A stretch of DNA of 50,584 bases from an uncultured Mediterraneibacter sp. (GCF_934330165.1 NZ_CAKRGI010000017.1:1-50584); one strand, 5' to 3'. Positions 16,661 to 26,538 are shown, numbered from the stretch's first letter. Notes: generated by a model not told the origin, from the sequence alone. Numbers and translations are program-made.

Positions 16661-17992
16661 CTACAGATTTCTGTTGTCGATCACACGGACTGCTTTTCCT
16701 TCGCTTCTCTGGATGGATTTCGGCTCAACCAGTTTCACTCTGACAGATACTCCGAGGGCTGTCTTGAGAATTGCTGCGATCTTATCTCTCAGTGCATCCA
16801 GTTTACGGATCTCATCTGAGAACATACTCTCATCTACCTCTACCATAACAGTAAGTACATCCAGATTATCCTCTCTGTCTACGATCATCATATAATGCGG
16901 AGCTACTGCACCTCCAATACCAAGCAGGGCTGTCTCGACCTGAGTTGGGAATACATTGACTCCACGGATGACCTTCATGTCATCTGTCCTTCCGGTAAAT
17001 TTGGAAATTCTCGGAGTTGTTCTTCCACAGGCACAGCGGCTATGGTCAATGCTGGTCAGATCTTTCGTGCGGTAACGCAGAAGCGGCATTGCCTCTTTGG
17101 ATAACGTTGTAAAGACAAGTTCTCCGGTTTCCCCGTCTGCACAGGCTTCGTTGGTTGCAGGATTCAGTACCTCAGGATAAAAATGATCGGCATTTACGTG
17201 AAGTCCTGCGTGATGGATACAATCCATTGCCACACCCGGCCCGGTGATCTCACATAATCCATAGATATCAAAACAGTTGATATGAAGGATAGTTTCAATT
17301 TTTTTACGCATCTCTTCTGTCCATGGCTCTGCTCCATGGATTCCCACTCTGATCTTCAGCCGGTCTGTCAGTCCTGCCTCCTGAATGGATTCAGCAAGAT
17401 AAAGTGCATAAGACGGAGTACATGCAAAAGCTGTTGCTCCAAGATCTTCCATGACCATCATCTGACGCCTGGTATTTCCTGCTGACATCGGGATCGTCAT
17501 TGCACCTAACGCCCTTGCTCCAAAATCCAGTCCGAGACCACCGGTAAAAAGTCCATATCCATAACATACGTGCAGGATGTCATCTCTGGTAAGTCCTGCC
17601 ATCGTCAGACATCTTGCTACACATTCGCCCCAGACTTCCACATCTTTCTGTGAATATGGTGCGATCGTCAGCTTTCCGGTCGTACCGGAAGTTCCCTGCA
17701 CACGTACTACATCCGATTGCGGGATTGCAAGAAGCCCGAATGGATAATTGGCTCTCAGGTCTTCCTTGGTGGTAAAAGGAAGCTTGCCGATATCCTCAAT
17801 GGAGCGGATATCCCCCGGCTCTACACCGATCTCTTTCATTTTCTTATGGTAAAAATCCACATGGTCATATACCCTTTTCACCACATCTACAAGACGCCTG
17901 CTCTGCAGTGCTGCCATCTCGTCACTGCTCATACACTCCACTTTGGGATCACGAATCCGTTCTTCCCAATTTTCTAAAGATACTGCCGCCAT
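16661..17992 (-). CDS. Phenylacetate-CoA ligase family enzyme (copy 1)
   Basis: 443-residue AMP-forming aryl-acid:CoA ligase (PaaK family): aryl acetate + ATP + CoA to aryl-acetyl-CoA + AMP + PPi. It shows the AMP-binding loop GTSGTTGKLT, the family stretch GYGLFTGGLGLDFGARALGA, DIYGLCEITGPGVAMDC, the hinge/A8 region GRTDDMKVIRGVNVFPTQVE and a C-terminal PaaK domain ending with KSIQRSEGKAVRVIDNR. AAGGAG is 8 bases before the ATG. It shares the pathway with iorAB and is clearly related to the other ligase at 20776-22086. The true acid (phenyl-, 4-hydroxyphenyl- or indoleacetate) cannot be told from sequence. Confidence 0.9.
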   Translation of the reverse strand: MAAVSLENWEERIRDPKVECMSSDEMAALQSRRLVDVVKRVYDHVDFYHKKMKEIGVEPGDIRSIEDIGKLPFTTKEDLRANYPFGLLAIPQSDVVRVQGTSGTTGKLTIAPYSQKDVEVWGECVARCLTMAGLTRDDILHVCYGYGLFTGGLGLDFGARALGAMTIPMSAGNTRRQMMVMEDLGATAFACTPSYALYLAESIQEAGLTDRLKIRVGIHGAEPWTEEMRKKIETILHINCFDIYGLCEITGPGVAMDCIHHAGLHVNADHFYPEVLNPATNEACADGETGELVFTTLSKEAMPLLRYRTKDLTSIDHSRCACGRTTPRISKFTGRTDDMKVIRGVNVFPTQVETALLGIGGAVAPHYMMIVDREDNLDVLTVMVEVDESMFSDEIRKLDALRDKIAAILKTALGVSVRVKLVEPKSIQRSEGKAVRVIDNRNL

Positions 17993-18009
17993 CTTTGTTT
18001 CTCCTTTTT

Positions 18010-18429
18010 CTATAAATCTTCTTCCTCTACCAGTTTCACATCTGCCTTCTCCAGGACTTTCTGTGCCTTGTCAAAATCGTCTGTATGGAATACGATCACC
18101 GGTGCTTTTCCCTCACGGATCACAAACGAATAAATATAGTTGACATTGATCTCTCCATCTGCAAGGATCGTCAGCATCCGGTTCAGATTCCCTTTTTCAT
18201 CCTTAAGCTCAGCCCCGACTACTTCCGTGATCCTTGTGACAAATCCTTTTGCTGTCAGACTTTCTTTTGCACGTTCCGGCTCATCTACTACCAGACGCAT
18301 GATTCCAAATTCCGGTGTATCAAATGTGGAGATTGCCCGGATATTAATATGGCTATCTGTCAATACAGAAGTCACTCTCATCATACTCCCCGGCTGGTTT
18401 TCCACAAATACTGAAAGCTGTCTGATCAT
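18010..18429 (-). CDS. Tandem ACT domain protein (copy 2)
   Basis: 139-residue protein with two ACT domains (about 1-68 and 72-136), including QLSVFVENQPGSMMRVTSVL, TPEFGIMRLVVDEP and, in the second domain, GNLNRMLTILADGEINVNYI. It has no enzyme part and is probably an amino-acid sensor for the cluster. The longer frame to 18480 would run into iorB; the ATG at 18429 has AAAGGAG 7 bases upstream, so I use it. It sits between iorB and paaK1. Confidence 0.85.
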   Translation of the reverse strand: MIRQLSVFVENQPGSMMRVTSVLTDSHINIRAISTFDTPEFGIMRLVVDEPERAKESLTAKGFVTRITEVVGAELKDEKGNLNRMLTILADGEINVNYIYSFVIREGKAPVIVFHTDDFDKAQKVLEKADVKLVEEEDL

Positions 18430-18457
18430 CTTTTTTCTCCTTTCCCTGCACATATAT

Positions 18458-19027
18458 TTAAAGATTAAATCCAACCTCAAATGCCTTTTTATTGATCTCG
18501 ATCGTCTTCGGAGGTACAGTCTTTTCGATCACTTCATACCACTGTTCTTTTGTGAAATCCATATGCTGTGCGGCGATTCCAAGAACGATCAGGTTAAAGA
18601 CTCGTGGATTTCCAAGCTTTCTGGATTCTTCTGTGGCATCTACTTTATATACTTTGTATTCCTTTTCCAGATCCTCAATGATATGATCCGGATATTCTGC
18701 ATTTCCGATTACAACCGGCATCGGATCGATTCTCCAGTCATTTACGATCAGAGCCCCATCTTTTTTCAGAAAATGTGCATAACGGAGTGCCTCCAGTCTC
18801 TCAAATGCGATCAGGACATCTGCCTGTCCCTCTTCTACGATCGGCTCTGCAACCTTGTCACCATAACGGACAAATGTTACAACACTTCCGCCTCTCTGTG
18901 CCATGCCGTGTACTTCTGAAAGCTTGACATCATATCCGCCTGCGATGGTCAGCCCTCCCAGGATCCGGCTCGTAAGAAGGGTTCCCTGTCCGCCGACACC
19001 GACGATCATAATATTTTTTACTGCCAT
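18458..19027 (-). CDS. iorB: Indolepyruvate ferredoxin oxidoreductase, beta subunit
   Basis: 189-residue gamma-type 2-oxoacid oxidoreductase subunit. It has GVGGQGTLLTSRILG near the start and the conserved EVHGMAQRGGSVVTFVRYG. With IorA it interconverts aryl/indolepyruvate + CoA and aryl/indoleacetyl-CoA + CO2 using ferredoxin. The ATG has GGAGGG 8 bases upstream; the iorA stop is one base before it. Confidence 0.93.
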   Translation of the reverse strand: MAVKNIMIVGVGGQGTLLTSRILGGLTIAGGYDVKLSEVHGMAQRGGSVVTFVRYGDKVAEPIVEEGQADVLIAFERLEALRYAHFLKKDGALIVNDWRIDPMPVVIGNAEYPDHIIEDLEKEYKVYKVDATEESRKLGNPRVFNLIVLGIAAQHMDFTKEQWYEVIEKTVPPKTIEINKKAFEVGFNL

Positions 19028-19028
19028 C

Positions 19029-20774
19029 TTATTCGCCCTCCTTTACAAGTTCTATCACGTTAAATTTACACAGTTTTTCGCACAGTCCGCATCCGGTACA
19101 CATCGTATCATCAATATGAACACTTCCGTCTGCATTCTTTGTCATGGCCGGACATCCCGGTTTCATGCAGAGACCGCATTTCTTACACTGATCTTCATGT
19201 GCCATATACAATGGCTTCTTTCTCTTGTCAAGCAGAACACAAGGAGTCTTTGTGATGATAACAGATACTTCATCCCTTGCCACTTCTTCTTTAATCGTCT
19301 TCTGAAGCAATTCGATATCAAATGCATTCACTACATTGACATGCTTCACTCCGACTGCATGACATAATTCCGGAATATCAATGGCATAAGTCGGATCTCC
19401 CTGCAATGTCTTTCCGGTTGCGGAGTGATCCTGATGTCCGGTCATTCCTGTCGTGGAATTATCCATGATGATCACTGTTCCGGTCGCTTTGTTGTAAACC
19501 ATATTCATCAGTGAATTAACACCTGTATGCATGAAAGTAGAATCACCAATCACGGCAACCCAGTTCTTGATATACTCTTTTCCTTTTGCCTTCTCCATTC
19601 CATGAAGTGTGGAAATACTTGATCCCATACACATCGTTGTATCGATGACACTCAGCGGTGCAACTGCACCTAATGTATAACATCCGATATCACCTGCTGC
19701 ATGCATTTTCAGACGGTTCAGGACAAAGAATACACTTCTGTGCGGACATCCCGGACAGAGGATTGGCGGTCTTCCCGGTGCTTTTGCAGGCTCTTTCAGT
19801 TCCAGTTCCTGCTTCAGAATCGCTTTACGGAGCATATTGGCACTGTATTCTCCCTGTACTGTGAAGATTTCCTTGCCAATCGCCTGGATTCCCCAGGATT
19901 TTACCTGCGTCTCGATCACCGGATCCAGTTCCTCTACAATATAGAGTGTATCGACTTTTTCTGCAAAATCTTCGATCAGCTTTCTCGGAAGCGGATTCAC
20001 CATTCCCAGCTTCAGTACAGACGCCTCCGGCAATGCTTCTTTTACATACTGATATGGGATTCCACTGGTAATAACTCCGATCTTTGTATCGTTCATCTCA
20101 ACTCTGTTGATCGGAAGGGTATTGGCTGCCTCTGCCAGTTCCCTGTTCAGACGTTCGATCTCAATATGTCTCTGCTTTGCATTTCCCGGCATCATGACAT
20201 TTTTCTGAATATTCTTTATATATTCCTTATCTTCTATATTTTCACGCTCACAAAGCTCAACCAGTCCTTGTGAATGTGCCAGTCTCGTTGTCGTTCTGAA
20301 AATAAACGGACGGTCGAATTTCTCACTGAGTTCAAAAGCTTCCTTAAAGAAATCTTTTGCCTCTGCACTGTCCGAAGGTTCGATAACCGGGATCTGTGCT
20401 GCCCTTGCAACCATTCTTGTATCCTGCTCGTTCTGAGAGCTGTAAAGTCCCGGATCATCCGCAACAACAAGAACAAGTCCACCGTTTACTCCCATATAAG
20501 ATACTGAATAGAGCGGATCTGCTGCCACATTCAGTCCTACATGCTTCATACAGGCCATGGAACGCACACCTGCGATGCTTGCACCTACCGCTACCTCTGT
20601 AGCAACCTTCTCGTTCGGTGCCCATTCTTCATATACATCATCCCTGTACTGGACAAGGTATTCACTGATCTCAGTACTCGGAGTTCCCGGATATGCGGAA
20701 GAAACTTTTACTCCCGCCTCGTATGCTCCGCGGGCAATCGCTTCATTTCCGAGCATAATTACTTTTTCTGCCAT
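19029..20774 (-). CDS. iorA: Indolepyruvate ferredoxin oxidoreductase, alpha subunit
   Basis: 581-residue large subunit of the thiamine-diphosphate, Fe-S 2-oxoacid oxidoreductase for aromatic oxo-acids. The N-terminal pyrimidine-binding part has SSAYPGTPSTEI and NEKVATEVAVGASIAG. The Ior-specific CPGCPHRSVFFVLNRL and DIGCYTLG lead to a TPP-binding core (VIGDSTFMHTGVNSLMN, IIMDNSTTGMTGHQ). The last 60 residues hold two ferredoxin motifs, CKKCGLCMKPGCPA and CTGCGLCEKLCKF; the first has the looser spacing usual for IorA. ATG at 20774 (after AGGATGG, 8 bases) is preferred to 20786. It begins one base after the paaK2 stop. Confidence 0.95.
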   Translation of the reverse strand: MAEKVIMLGNEAIARGAYEAGVKVSSAYPGTPSTEISEYLVQYRDDVYEEWAPNEKVATEVAVGASIAGVRSMACMKHVGLNVAADPLYSVSYMGVNGGLVLVVADDPGLYSSQNEQDTRMVARAAQIPVIEPSDSAEAKDFFKEAFELSEKFDRPFIFRTTTRLAHSQGLVELCERENIEDKEYIKNIQKNVMMPGNAKQRHIEIERLNRELAEAANTLPINRVEMNDTKIGVITSGIPYQYVKEALPEASVLKLGMVNPLPRKLIEDFAEKVDTLYIVEELDPVIETQVKSWGIQAIGKEIFTVQGEYSANMLRKAILKQELELKEPAKAPGRPPILCPGCPHRSVFFVLNRLKMHAAGDIGCYTLGAVAPLSVIDTTMCMGSSISTLHGMEKAKGKEYIKNWVAVIGDSTFMHTGVNSLMNMVYNKATGTVIIMDNSTTGMTGHQDHSATGKTLQGDPTYAIDIPELCHAVGVKHVNVVNAFDIELLQKTIKEEVARDEVSVIITKTPCVLLDKRKKPLYMAHEDQCKKCGLCMKPGCPAMTKNADGSVHIDDTMCTGCGLCEKLCKFNVIELVKEGE

Positions 20775-20775
20775 T

Positions 20776-22086
20776 TTACAGTCCATCCTTTCGTAAATCT
20801 GTCACACGTTTTGCTTTTCCCTCAAACCGCTGCAGAGAGTTCGGTGCAACCAGCCGGATCTGTGTTGCAAGTCCAAGCTGGGACTTTAATCTTGTCTTAA
20901 TCCGGTTCTCCAGTTCACTCAACTGTCCATAACTGTCCAGAAGACGGTCATCGATCAGTTCTACCGTGATGGTCATCACATCCAGACGGTTCTTACGCTC
21001 TACCAGAATTTCATAATGTGGTCCGATCTCATCGATCTTGAACAGAACTTCCTCAATCTGTCCCGGGAATACATTCACTCCACGGATCACAAGCATATCA
21101 TCGGCACGTCCTGAAAGGTTCTCCATCCTGACTGTCGTTCTTCCACATTTACACGGTTCATACATCAGTCTTGTCAGATCTCCTGTGCGGTATCTTACAA
21201 GCGGAAGTGCTTCTTTTCCAAGGCAGGTCACTACCAGTTCCCCAAGTTCACCTGGTGGAAGGACCTCCTCTGTCTCAGGGTCAATGACTTCCGGGATAAA
21301 CCAGTCTTCGTTAATATGCATACCACAAAGTTCCGTACATTCTCCTGCAACTCCCGGTCCGCAAAGTTCACTCATACCATAATTCTGGGTACAGACAAAC
21401 TGCTCTCCCCAGACTTTATGCATCTCATCACGCATTGGCTCTGTCATGCCTTCCCCGCCGAACAAACCGATATGAATCTTCAGATCCTTAGAAGGATCAA
21501 TCCCACGATGACGCAGTTCCTCACCTAAATGCAGTGCATACGATGGCGTTGCCACAAGAAGTGTCACCCCCATATCCTGAAGGAACATGATCTGCTTATT
21601 TGTATTGCCCGAAGACATCGGGATCACCGCCGCTCCGATCTTTTCCAGTCCACCATGAAGCCCCAGTGCTCCTGTAAATGTACCGTATCCAAATGAGATC
21701 TGTGCCACATCATCTGCAGTGGCACCACCCATACAGGCCAGTCTTGCCACATTATTCAGCCAGATATCCAGATCATTTTTTGTATATCCGACCACGGTTG
21801 GCTTGCCTGTTGTTCCTGAACTTGCATGATAACGCACAATTTCCTTTTTATCTACCGCAAAAAGTCCGTCCGGATAATGATCCCGGAAATCCGCTTTATA
21901 TGTAAAAGGCAGCTTTTTCAGGTCTTCCAGCGTCTGGATATCTTCCGGCTTCACTCCGGCTGCGTCCATCTTATCACGATAAGGTTTTACTCTGTCGTAA
22001 ATGTAGCTGACGGTCATCTTCAGCTTATTTAACTGGATCTTTTCGATCTCTTCTCTTGGCAGAGTCTCTTCCTTTGCCCATATCAT
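20776..22086 (-). CDS. Phenylacetate-CoA ligase family enzyme (copy 2)
   Basis: 436-residue PaaK-type AMP-forming ligase and the first gene of the cluster. It has ASSGTTGKPTVVGYTKND (AMP loop), GYGTFTGALGLHGGLEKIGA, TPSYALHLGEELRHRGID, YGMSELCGPGVAGECTE, GRADDMLVIRGVNVFPGQIE and the C-terminal LQRFEGKAKRVTDLR. It is roughly as far from copy 1 as typical paralogues with different substrates. SD AAGGAGGT precedes the ATG at 22086. Closest functional partner by position is IorA, whose start is one base after this stop. Confidence 0.92.
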   Translation of the reverse strand: MIWAKEETLPREEIEKIQLNKLKMTVSYIYDRVKPYRDKMDAAGVKPEDIQTLEDLKKLPFTYKADFRDHYPDGLFAVDKKEIVRYHASSGTTGKPTVVGYTKNDLDIWLNNVARLACMGGATADDVAQISFGYGTFTGALGLHGGLEKIGAAVIPMSSGNTNKQIMFLQDMGVTLLVATPSYALHLGEELRHRGIDPSKDLKIHIGLFGGEGMTEPMRDEMHKVWGEQFVCTQNYGMSELCGPGVAGECTELCGMHINEDWFIPEVIDPETEEVLPPGELGELVVTCLGKEALPLVRYRTGDLTRLMYEPCKCGRTTVRMENLSGRADDMLVIRGVNVFPGQIEEVLFKIDEIGPHYEILVERKNRLDVMTITVELIDDRLLDSYGQLSELENRIKTRLKSQLGLATQIRLVAPNSLQRFEGKAKRVTDLRKDGL

Positions 22087-22123
22087 TCCTTTTTACCTCC
22101 TTTTTAAGCATTCGCTTCTCTTA

Positions 22124-22152
22124 AGTATACCATAATACTTTTTCGAGTTAAA
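22124..22152 (-). promoter_or_regulatory. Probable promoter of the paaK2-iorAB operon
   Basis: On the minus strand: -35 TTTAAC (22147-22152), 17 bp spacer, -10 TATACT (22124-22129), directly after the sbcC stop. The -35 is weak, so an activator may be needed. Confidence 0.45.
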
Positions 22153-22160
22153 GTGCGAAA

Positions 22161-25100
22161 TTATACAATTTCAATTCTGCTGCCTAATTTTTCTCCGCCC
22201 CGCTCTTTTTTCACGATTATCTTATTTTCGATCCGTTCTTTCAGTTCAGCCACATGAGAGATGATCCCCACACTGCGGTTTCCCTGCGTCAGATTTCCCA
22301 GTGCCTTGATTGCCTGCTCCAGTGCTTCCTCATCCAGAGAACCGAAACCTTCATCCACGAACATTGCCTCCAGGCAGATTCCTCCCGCATTGGCCTGGAT
22401 CTCATCTGACAGCCCCAGTGCCAGCGACAGAGATGCTTGGAATGACTCTCCACCGGACAGGGTCTTAACACTCCGCTCGCTGCCATTGTAGTGATCGATC
22501 ACATTTAATTCCAGACCGGATTTTCCTTTTTTGTCCTCCGGTGCTTTCTGCCTTTTTAACTCATACTGTCCGCTGCTCATTGTCATGAACCGCAGATTGG
22601 CACGGCGTAAGATCCGGTCAAAATACGCCATCTGAATATAGGTCTCCAGTTCTACCTTCGGTTTGCCATTCAGATTGCCGCCTGCCGTATCGGCAAGTGA
22701 CTTCATCCATACATATTTCTTTTCTACTTCTTCCAGCAGATCTCTCTGTACATTGACTTTATCATAGATTTCCCGGTTTCCTGAATACCTGACATAGAGT
22801 TCTTTTTTTTCTTCTGCCATCTGGCTTTTTTCTTCTGTCATCCGGCTTTTCTCTTTCAGTATTTCTTCTTCATTTACATCTTCCAGTTGTTCAAGCTGTA
22901 CCCGGATTGTCTGGATCGAAGCCTCATTTTCTGCTTTTTTCTGCAGAATCTGCTCATATTCCTGCTGATTTTTCTGCTGCAGGTCTTTCAGCTTTTTCTG
23001 TTCTTCCTGCTGCTGTAGAATCTGTGCCTTTAAGATTTCTTCTCTTTCATTCTCGGATCCGTTCTTTTCCTGCTCTTCGTTGATCCGTTCTTCTACAGAT
23101 TTTCTTTCTGCCTGAAGCTGCACAGTCTTTTCTTTCTCCTGCTCCACGATCACCCGGAGTCGCTCTTCTTCTTTTTTCAGTTCCTCCCGTCTTTGGATCT
23201 TCTGTTCTACAGCAGATTTTCCTTCTATGGTTTCTTCCATGCGGGATTTTAGCAGTTCCATTCCCCATAGAGCCAGTTCCTGGATTTCTTTATTCTTCAG
23301 TGAGTCAGATTCACTCTTCTCATTTTCTGCCAGTTTCATAAGGATCTGACAGAGGTTTTCTTTTTCACCGTTCTTCTGTGCCTGGACTTCTGCCATCTTT
23401 TTTTCCTGCTCATGAAGTAACTGTTCTACCTGAAGCTGTTCTGCTTTTTTCTGTTCTTCTGCCTTCGTAAGCTTTTCTCTCTGAACAAGTGCCTCCTCTG
23501 CTTTCTCCAGTTCTTCTCTACAGTTTCTGATTTCTTTCTGCAGCCGTTCTTTTACCCGCTCTGCATCTTCCAGATGATAGCCTGCATCTTTTTCCATCTG
23601 CTCTGCTTTTTTCTTCAGCTGCTCCAGTTGTTCTTTCAGGCTGCCTGCCATTGCACTGCAATTTCTGACCTTTTTTTCTGCCTCATCCGCTGCCGCCTTC
23701 TTCTGATCTACGCTTTCTTTGGAAATTTCCTCGCCACATTTTTCTGCAAGAGCCGGATGATGAACTGAACCACAGACCGGACACGCCATTCCCTCTTCCA
23801 GCCCTTCTGCAAGAATCCCTGCCTGCGTATCCAGGAACAGACGGAACTCTCTTTCGTATGCTTCTTTCACCGGAAGATAGTTTTCTCTTGCTTTCAAATA
23901 ACGTCCGGTTGTAAATTCCAGCTTTTTCTGCAATGAGCTTTGTTCTTCTTTCGCCTCGATCAGCCGGTCTGCCTGGTTCAACTGTACAGTCAGATTATTC
24001 TTTTTCTGATACAGACTCAGACGGTTCTCCCCGGCATCCCCGGATTTTTCTATCTCCTCTCCCATTTTTTTGAGCATTTCCTTCCGCTTATCCAGTTCTT
24101 CCTGCAACTGATCCATTTTTTCTGTCAGTGCAGCTTCCTTTTCCAATCTCCTGCCATATGCAGCTTTTGCAGATTCCAGCCGTTCTGCCTGTTCCTGCAG
24201 ATTTGCAAGCTGTCCGCAATATTTCTCTCTCACTGCCTCCAAAGCTCCAAAACGATCCAGTTCTCTTTGAAGCTGCTCTTTTTGTGCAGTATGCTCCTGA
24301 CACTTTTTCTGCACTTTTTCCAGTTCTTCTCCCAGCTTTTCTGCTTTCTGCCTCAGCGTTTCAATCATCAGGATTCTTTTCAGCCGGTCCTGGATCTTAC
24401 GGATCTCTCCTCCCAGTTCTTCCGTCTTTCTTTGCAGTTCCGGATTCTTTTTCCGCTCTTCTTCTGCTTTCCCGGCTGCCTGCAGGAGCGGTTCTCTCTG
24501 CTCTTCCTGCAACCGCAGAGAAAACTCCAGTTCCTGCTTCTGCATACATTTCTGTAGTTTCTTTTCTGCCTCCGAAATGCTTTCTTCCAGCACTTTTTCT
24601 TTCTGTTCAAGCTGCGTCAGAACTTCTTTTTCTCTCTCCGTCACTTCCAGTAACAGCTCCAGTCCTTCCACAACTCTTCCCTCAAACCCGGACTTTTTCA
24701 TCTCTTCCAGTTTCTCTGTGAGTTCTTCTGCCTCCTGTCCGTAACGGATTCCGTTCAGATACTGGCTGATGCTTCTTCTCAGCTCATCATACTGCTTCCA
24801 TTGCATTTTCACCGCATCTTTCAGTTTCAACTGAAGACTCTGATACAACTCCGTATGAAACAACTGCCGGAAGATCTCCCCACGCTGTGCCGTTCCTGCC
24901 AGCAGAAGCTTTTGGAAATCTCCCTGTGCGATCATGGCGATCTGTGTAAACTGCCGGTAATCCAGTCCAAGAAGTTCCGTTATCGCTTTGGTAACTTCTT
25001 TCGATTTCGTCACCGGCTGACGTTCATCCGGGTAGATCAGGGCAGCATCGGATTTTCTGACTGTATACCCGGTTCCTCTCTTTTTTCGTGCCAGATATTC

Positions 25101-25388
25101 AGGATTTCGTATCACCTGATAAGATTTTCCATGCCACGAGAAAAGAAACTCCACATACGTTTCCATCTCTTCCGCAGCATACTTACTGCGGAACATGGCT
25201 GAATCTCTGACCTGACCGCTTGCCTCTCCGTACAGGGCAAAGGTGATCGCATCAAAGATCGTCGTCTTTCCTGCCCCTGTATCCCCGGTGATCAGATAGA
25301 TCCCCTGCCTTCCGAGCTTCGTAAAATCAATCTCTGTCCTGCCTGCATATGGTCCAAATGCACTGATGACCAGTTTCTCAGGTTTCAT
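22161..25388 (-). CDS. sbcC: SbcC exonuclease subunit (Rad50-like ATPase)
   Basis: 1075-residue SMC-like ATPase partner of SbcD for processing DNA ends, hairpins and palindromes. The N-terminal half of the ATPase has Walker A GDTGAGKTTIFDAITFALYG. A very long Glu/Lys/Gln-rich coiled coil is folded at a zinc hook CPVCG (about residue 534, MACPVCGSVHHPAL). The C-terminal half has signature LSGGESFQASLSLALGLSD and Walker B MFVDEGFGSLDEEAL. The ATG at 25388 overlaps the end of sbcD and has AAAGGAGGG upstream, so the extra eight residues up to 25412 are not counted. Confidence 0.96.
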   Translation of the reverse strand: MKPEKLVISAFGPYAGRTEIDFTKLGRQGIYLITGDTGAGKTTIFDAITFALYGEASGQVRDSAMFRSKYAAEEMETYVEFLFSWHGKSYQVIRNPEYLARKKRGTGYTVRKSDAALIYPDERQPVTKSKEVTKAITELLGLDYRQFTQIAMIAQGDFQKLLLAGTAQRGEIFRQLFHTELYQSLQLKLKDAVKMQWKQYDELRRSISQYLNGIRYGQEAEELTEKLEEMKKSGFEGRVVEGLELLLEVTEREKEVLTQLEQKEKVLEESISEAEKKLQKCMQKQELEFSLRLQEEQREPLLQAAGKAEEERKKNPELQRKTEELGGEIRKIQDRLKRILMIETLRQKAEKLGEELEKVQKKCQEHTAQKEQLQRELDRFGALEAVREKYCGQLANLQEQAERLESAKAAYGRRLEKEAALTEKMDQLQEELDKRKEMLKKMGEEIEKSGDAGENRLSLYQKKNNLTVQLNQADRLIEAKEEQSSLQKKLEFTTGRYLKARENYLPVKEAYEREFRLFLDTQAGILAEGLEEGMACPVCGSVHHPALAEKCGEEISKESVDQKKAAADEAEKKVRNCSAMAGSLKEQLEQLKKKAEQMEKDAGYHLEDAERVKERLQKEIRNCREELEKAEEALVQREKLTKAEEQKKAEQLQVEQLLHEQEKKMAEVQAQKNGEKENLCQILMKLAENEKSESDSLKNKEIQELALWGMELLKSRMEETIEGKSAVEQKIQRREELKKEEERLRVIVEQEKEKTVQLQAERKSVEERINEEQEKNGSENEREEILKAQILQQQEEQKKLKDLQQKNQQEYEQILQKKAENEASIQTIRVQLEQLEDVNEEEILKEKSRMTEEKSQMAEEKKELYVRYSGNREIYDKVNVQRDLLEEVEKKYVWMKSLADTAGGNLNGKPKVELETYIQMAYFDRILRRANLRFMTMSSGQYELKRQKAPEDKKGKSGLELNVIDHYNGSERSVKTLSGGESFQASLSLALGLSDEIQANAGGICLEAMFVDEGFGSLDEEALEQAIKALGNLTQGNRSVGIISHVAELKERIENKIIVKKERGGEKLGSRIEIV

Positions 25389-26538
25389 CTGATCCCTCCT
25401 TTCCCATCTCATTCTCCCTCAGTTTTTCAAGCAGCCCACTGACAAAATCTTTCTGTTCCTGCAGCATGGGATGGTTATTCTGAAGTTCAAAAAATTCCTC
25501 AAAATATTCCAGTTCACTTTTATCTTGTGCTACCTGTGCTTCGGTGATCTCCCTTGCCTCTCGTGTTCTCTGATTATCATATTCCAACTGCATGAGGTTT
25601 GGATAGATCGTTCGCAGTTTCTGCATTCCGTCGACAACATCCTCCTCATCTGTCAGAATGATACGGACATAATCTTCTGTATTGGTATTCTCATAAAATT
25701 CCCTGGATGAGACCTTCAGGTAACTTCCCCGGATACTCCTCAGATCCCGAAGCGGTAAAAGACCGATCTCCCGGATCTTTGTGGCTCCTTTTTCTTTCAG
25801 TTCCACAACCGTCACGGATTTTTTCTGTCCACACTCGGAAAAAGAATATTTCAGTGGGGTTCCGCAATATCGCATTTTTCCATTTTTAAAATTCTGTGGA
25901 CTGTGGATATGACCCAGTGCTGTATAGTCAAATGCTTCAAATGTATCTGCTGCAATCTGATCTACTCCTCCGACCGAAACTTCTTCAGAATCACATCTTG
26001 CCGCACCAGTCACAAACTGATGTGCAAGAAGCACATTTCTTTTTGACGGATCGATCTGCATATGCCGTACTGCACAGGAAACGGCATCCTGATAAGACGT
26101 GATCTCTTCCTCCGGAAATACGTGGTGCACCACTGCCGGCTTCAAAAATGGAAGAAGATGGATCCACACCTCTCCATATTCATCTTTCATACAATATTTC
26201 ACCGGTTGTCCGTCATAGACCGGTGAAAAGATTACCTGACTTTCCATCATTAACCGAGAACCAAATGCCAGCCTTTCTGCCGAATCATGATTTCCACTGA
26301 TCAGAAAAACCGGCACTTTCTTCTGTGCCAGAGAAGTCAAAAACCCGTCCAGAACCCTCACTGCATCTGAGGGCGGAACGGGTTTATCATAAATGTCACC
26401 GCAGATCAATACTGCATCCGGTGCTTCTTTCTCTATGATGGAGGTAATCTGATCTAAAATATATCTCTGATCTTCCAGCATGGAAAACTCGTTCACTCTT
26501 TTTCCAATATGAAGATCGGATAAATGAATCAGCTTCAA
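25378..26538 (-). CDS. sbcD: SbcD exonuclease subunit (Mre11-like nuclease)
   Basis: 386-residue metallophosphoesterase nuclease. Metal ligands are visible: Asp8 and His10 (LSDLHIG), Asp48 (GDIYDKP), Asn83/His84 (GNHDSAERLAFGSRL) and a later GHIHSPQ. A C-terminal SbcD capping domain follows. The start is TTG at 26538, with GGAGG 7 bases upstream and no better ATG nearby. Its 3' end overlaps sbcC by 11 bases; glyA ends 64 bases upstream. Confidence 0.95.
   Translation of the reverse strand: MKLIHLSDLHIGKRVNEFSMLEDQRYILDQITSIIEKEAPDAVLICGDIYDKPVPPSDAVRVLDGFLTSLAQKKVPVFLISGNHDSAERLAFGSRLMMESQVIFSPVYDGQPVKYCMKDEYGEVWIHLLPFLKPAVVHHVFPEEEITSYQDAVSCAVRHMQIDPSKRNVLLAHQFVTGAARCDSEEVSVGGVDQIAADTFEAFDYTALGHIHSPQNFKNGKMRYCGTPLKYSFSECGQKKSVTVVELKEKGATKIREIGLLPLRDLRSIRGSYLKVSSREFYENTNTEDYVRIILTDEEDVVDGMQKLRTIYPNLMQLEYDNQRTREAREITEAQVAQDKSELEYFEEFFELQNNHPMLQEQKDFVSGLLEKLRENEMGKEGSDET

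Noticed and set aside
16661..22086. Recent gene duplication by a mobile element in the PaaK cluster
   Set aside because: The two ligases and the two ACT proteins are clearly diverged and no transposase, inverted repeat or target duplication is seen.
23940..24721. Long plus-strand open frames of about 200 residues inside sbcC
   Set aside because: They are Phe/Leu/Gln-rich shadows of the Glu/Lys-rich coiled coil on the other strand, with no SD.
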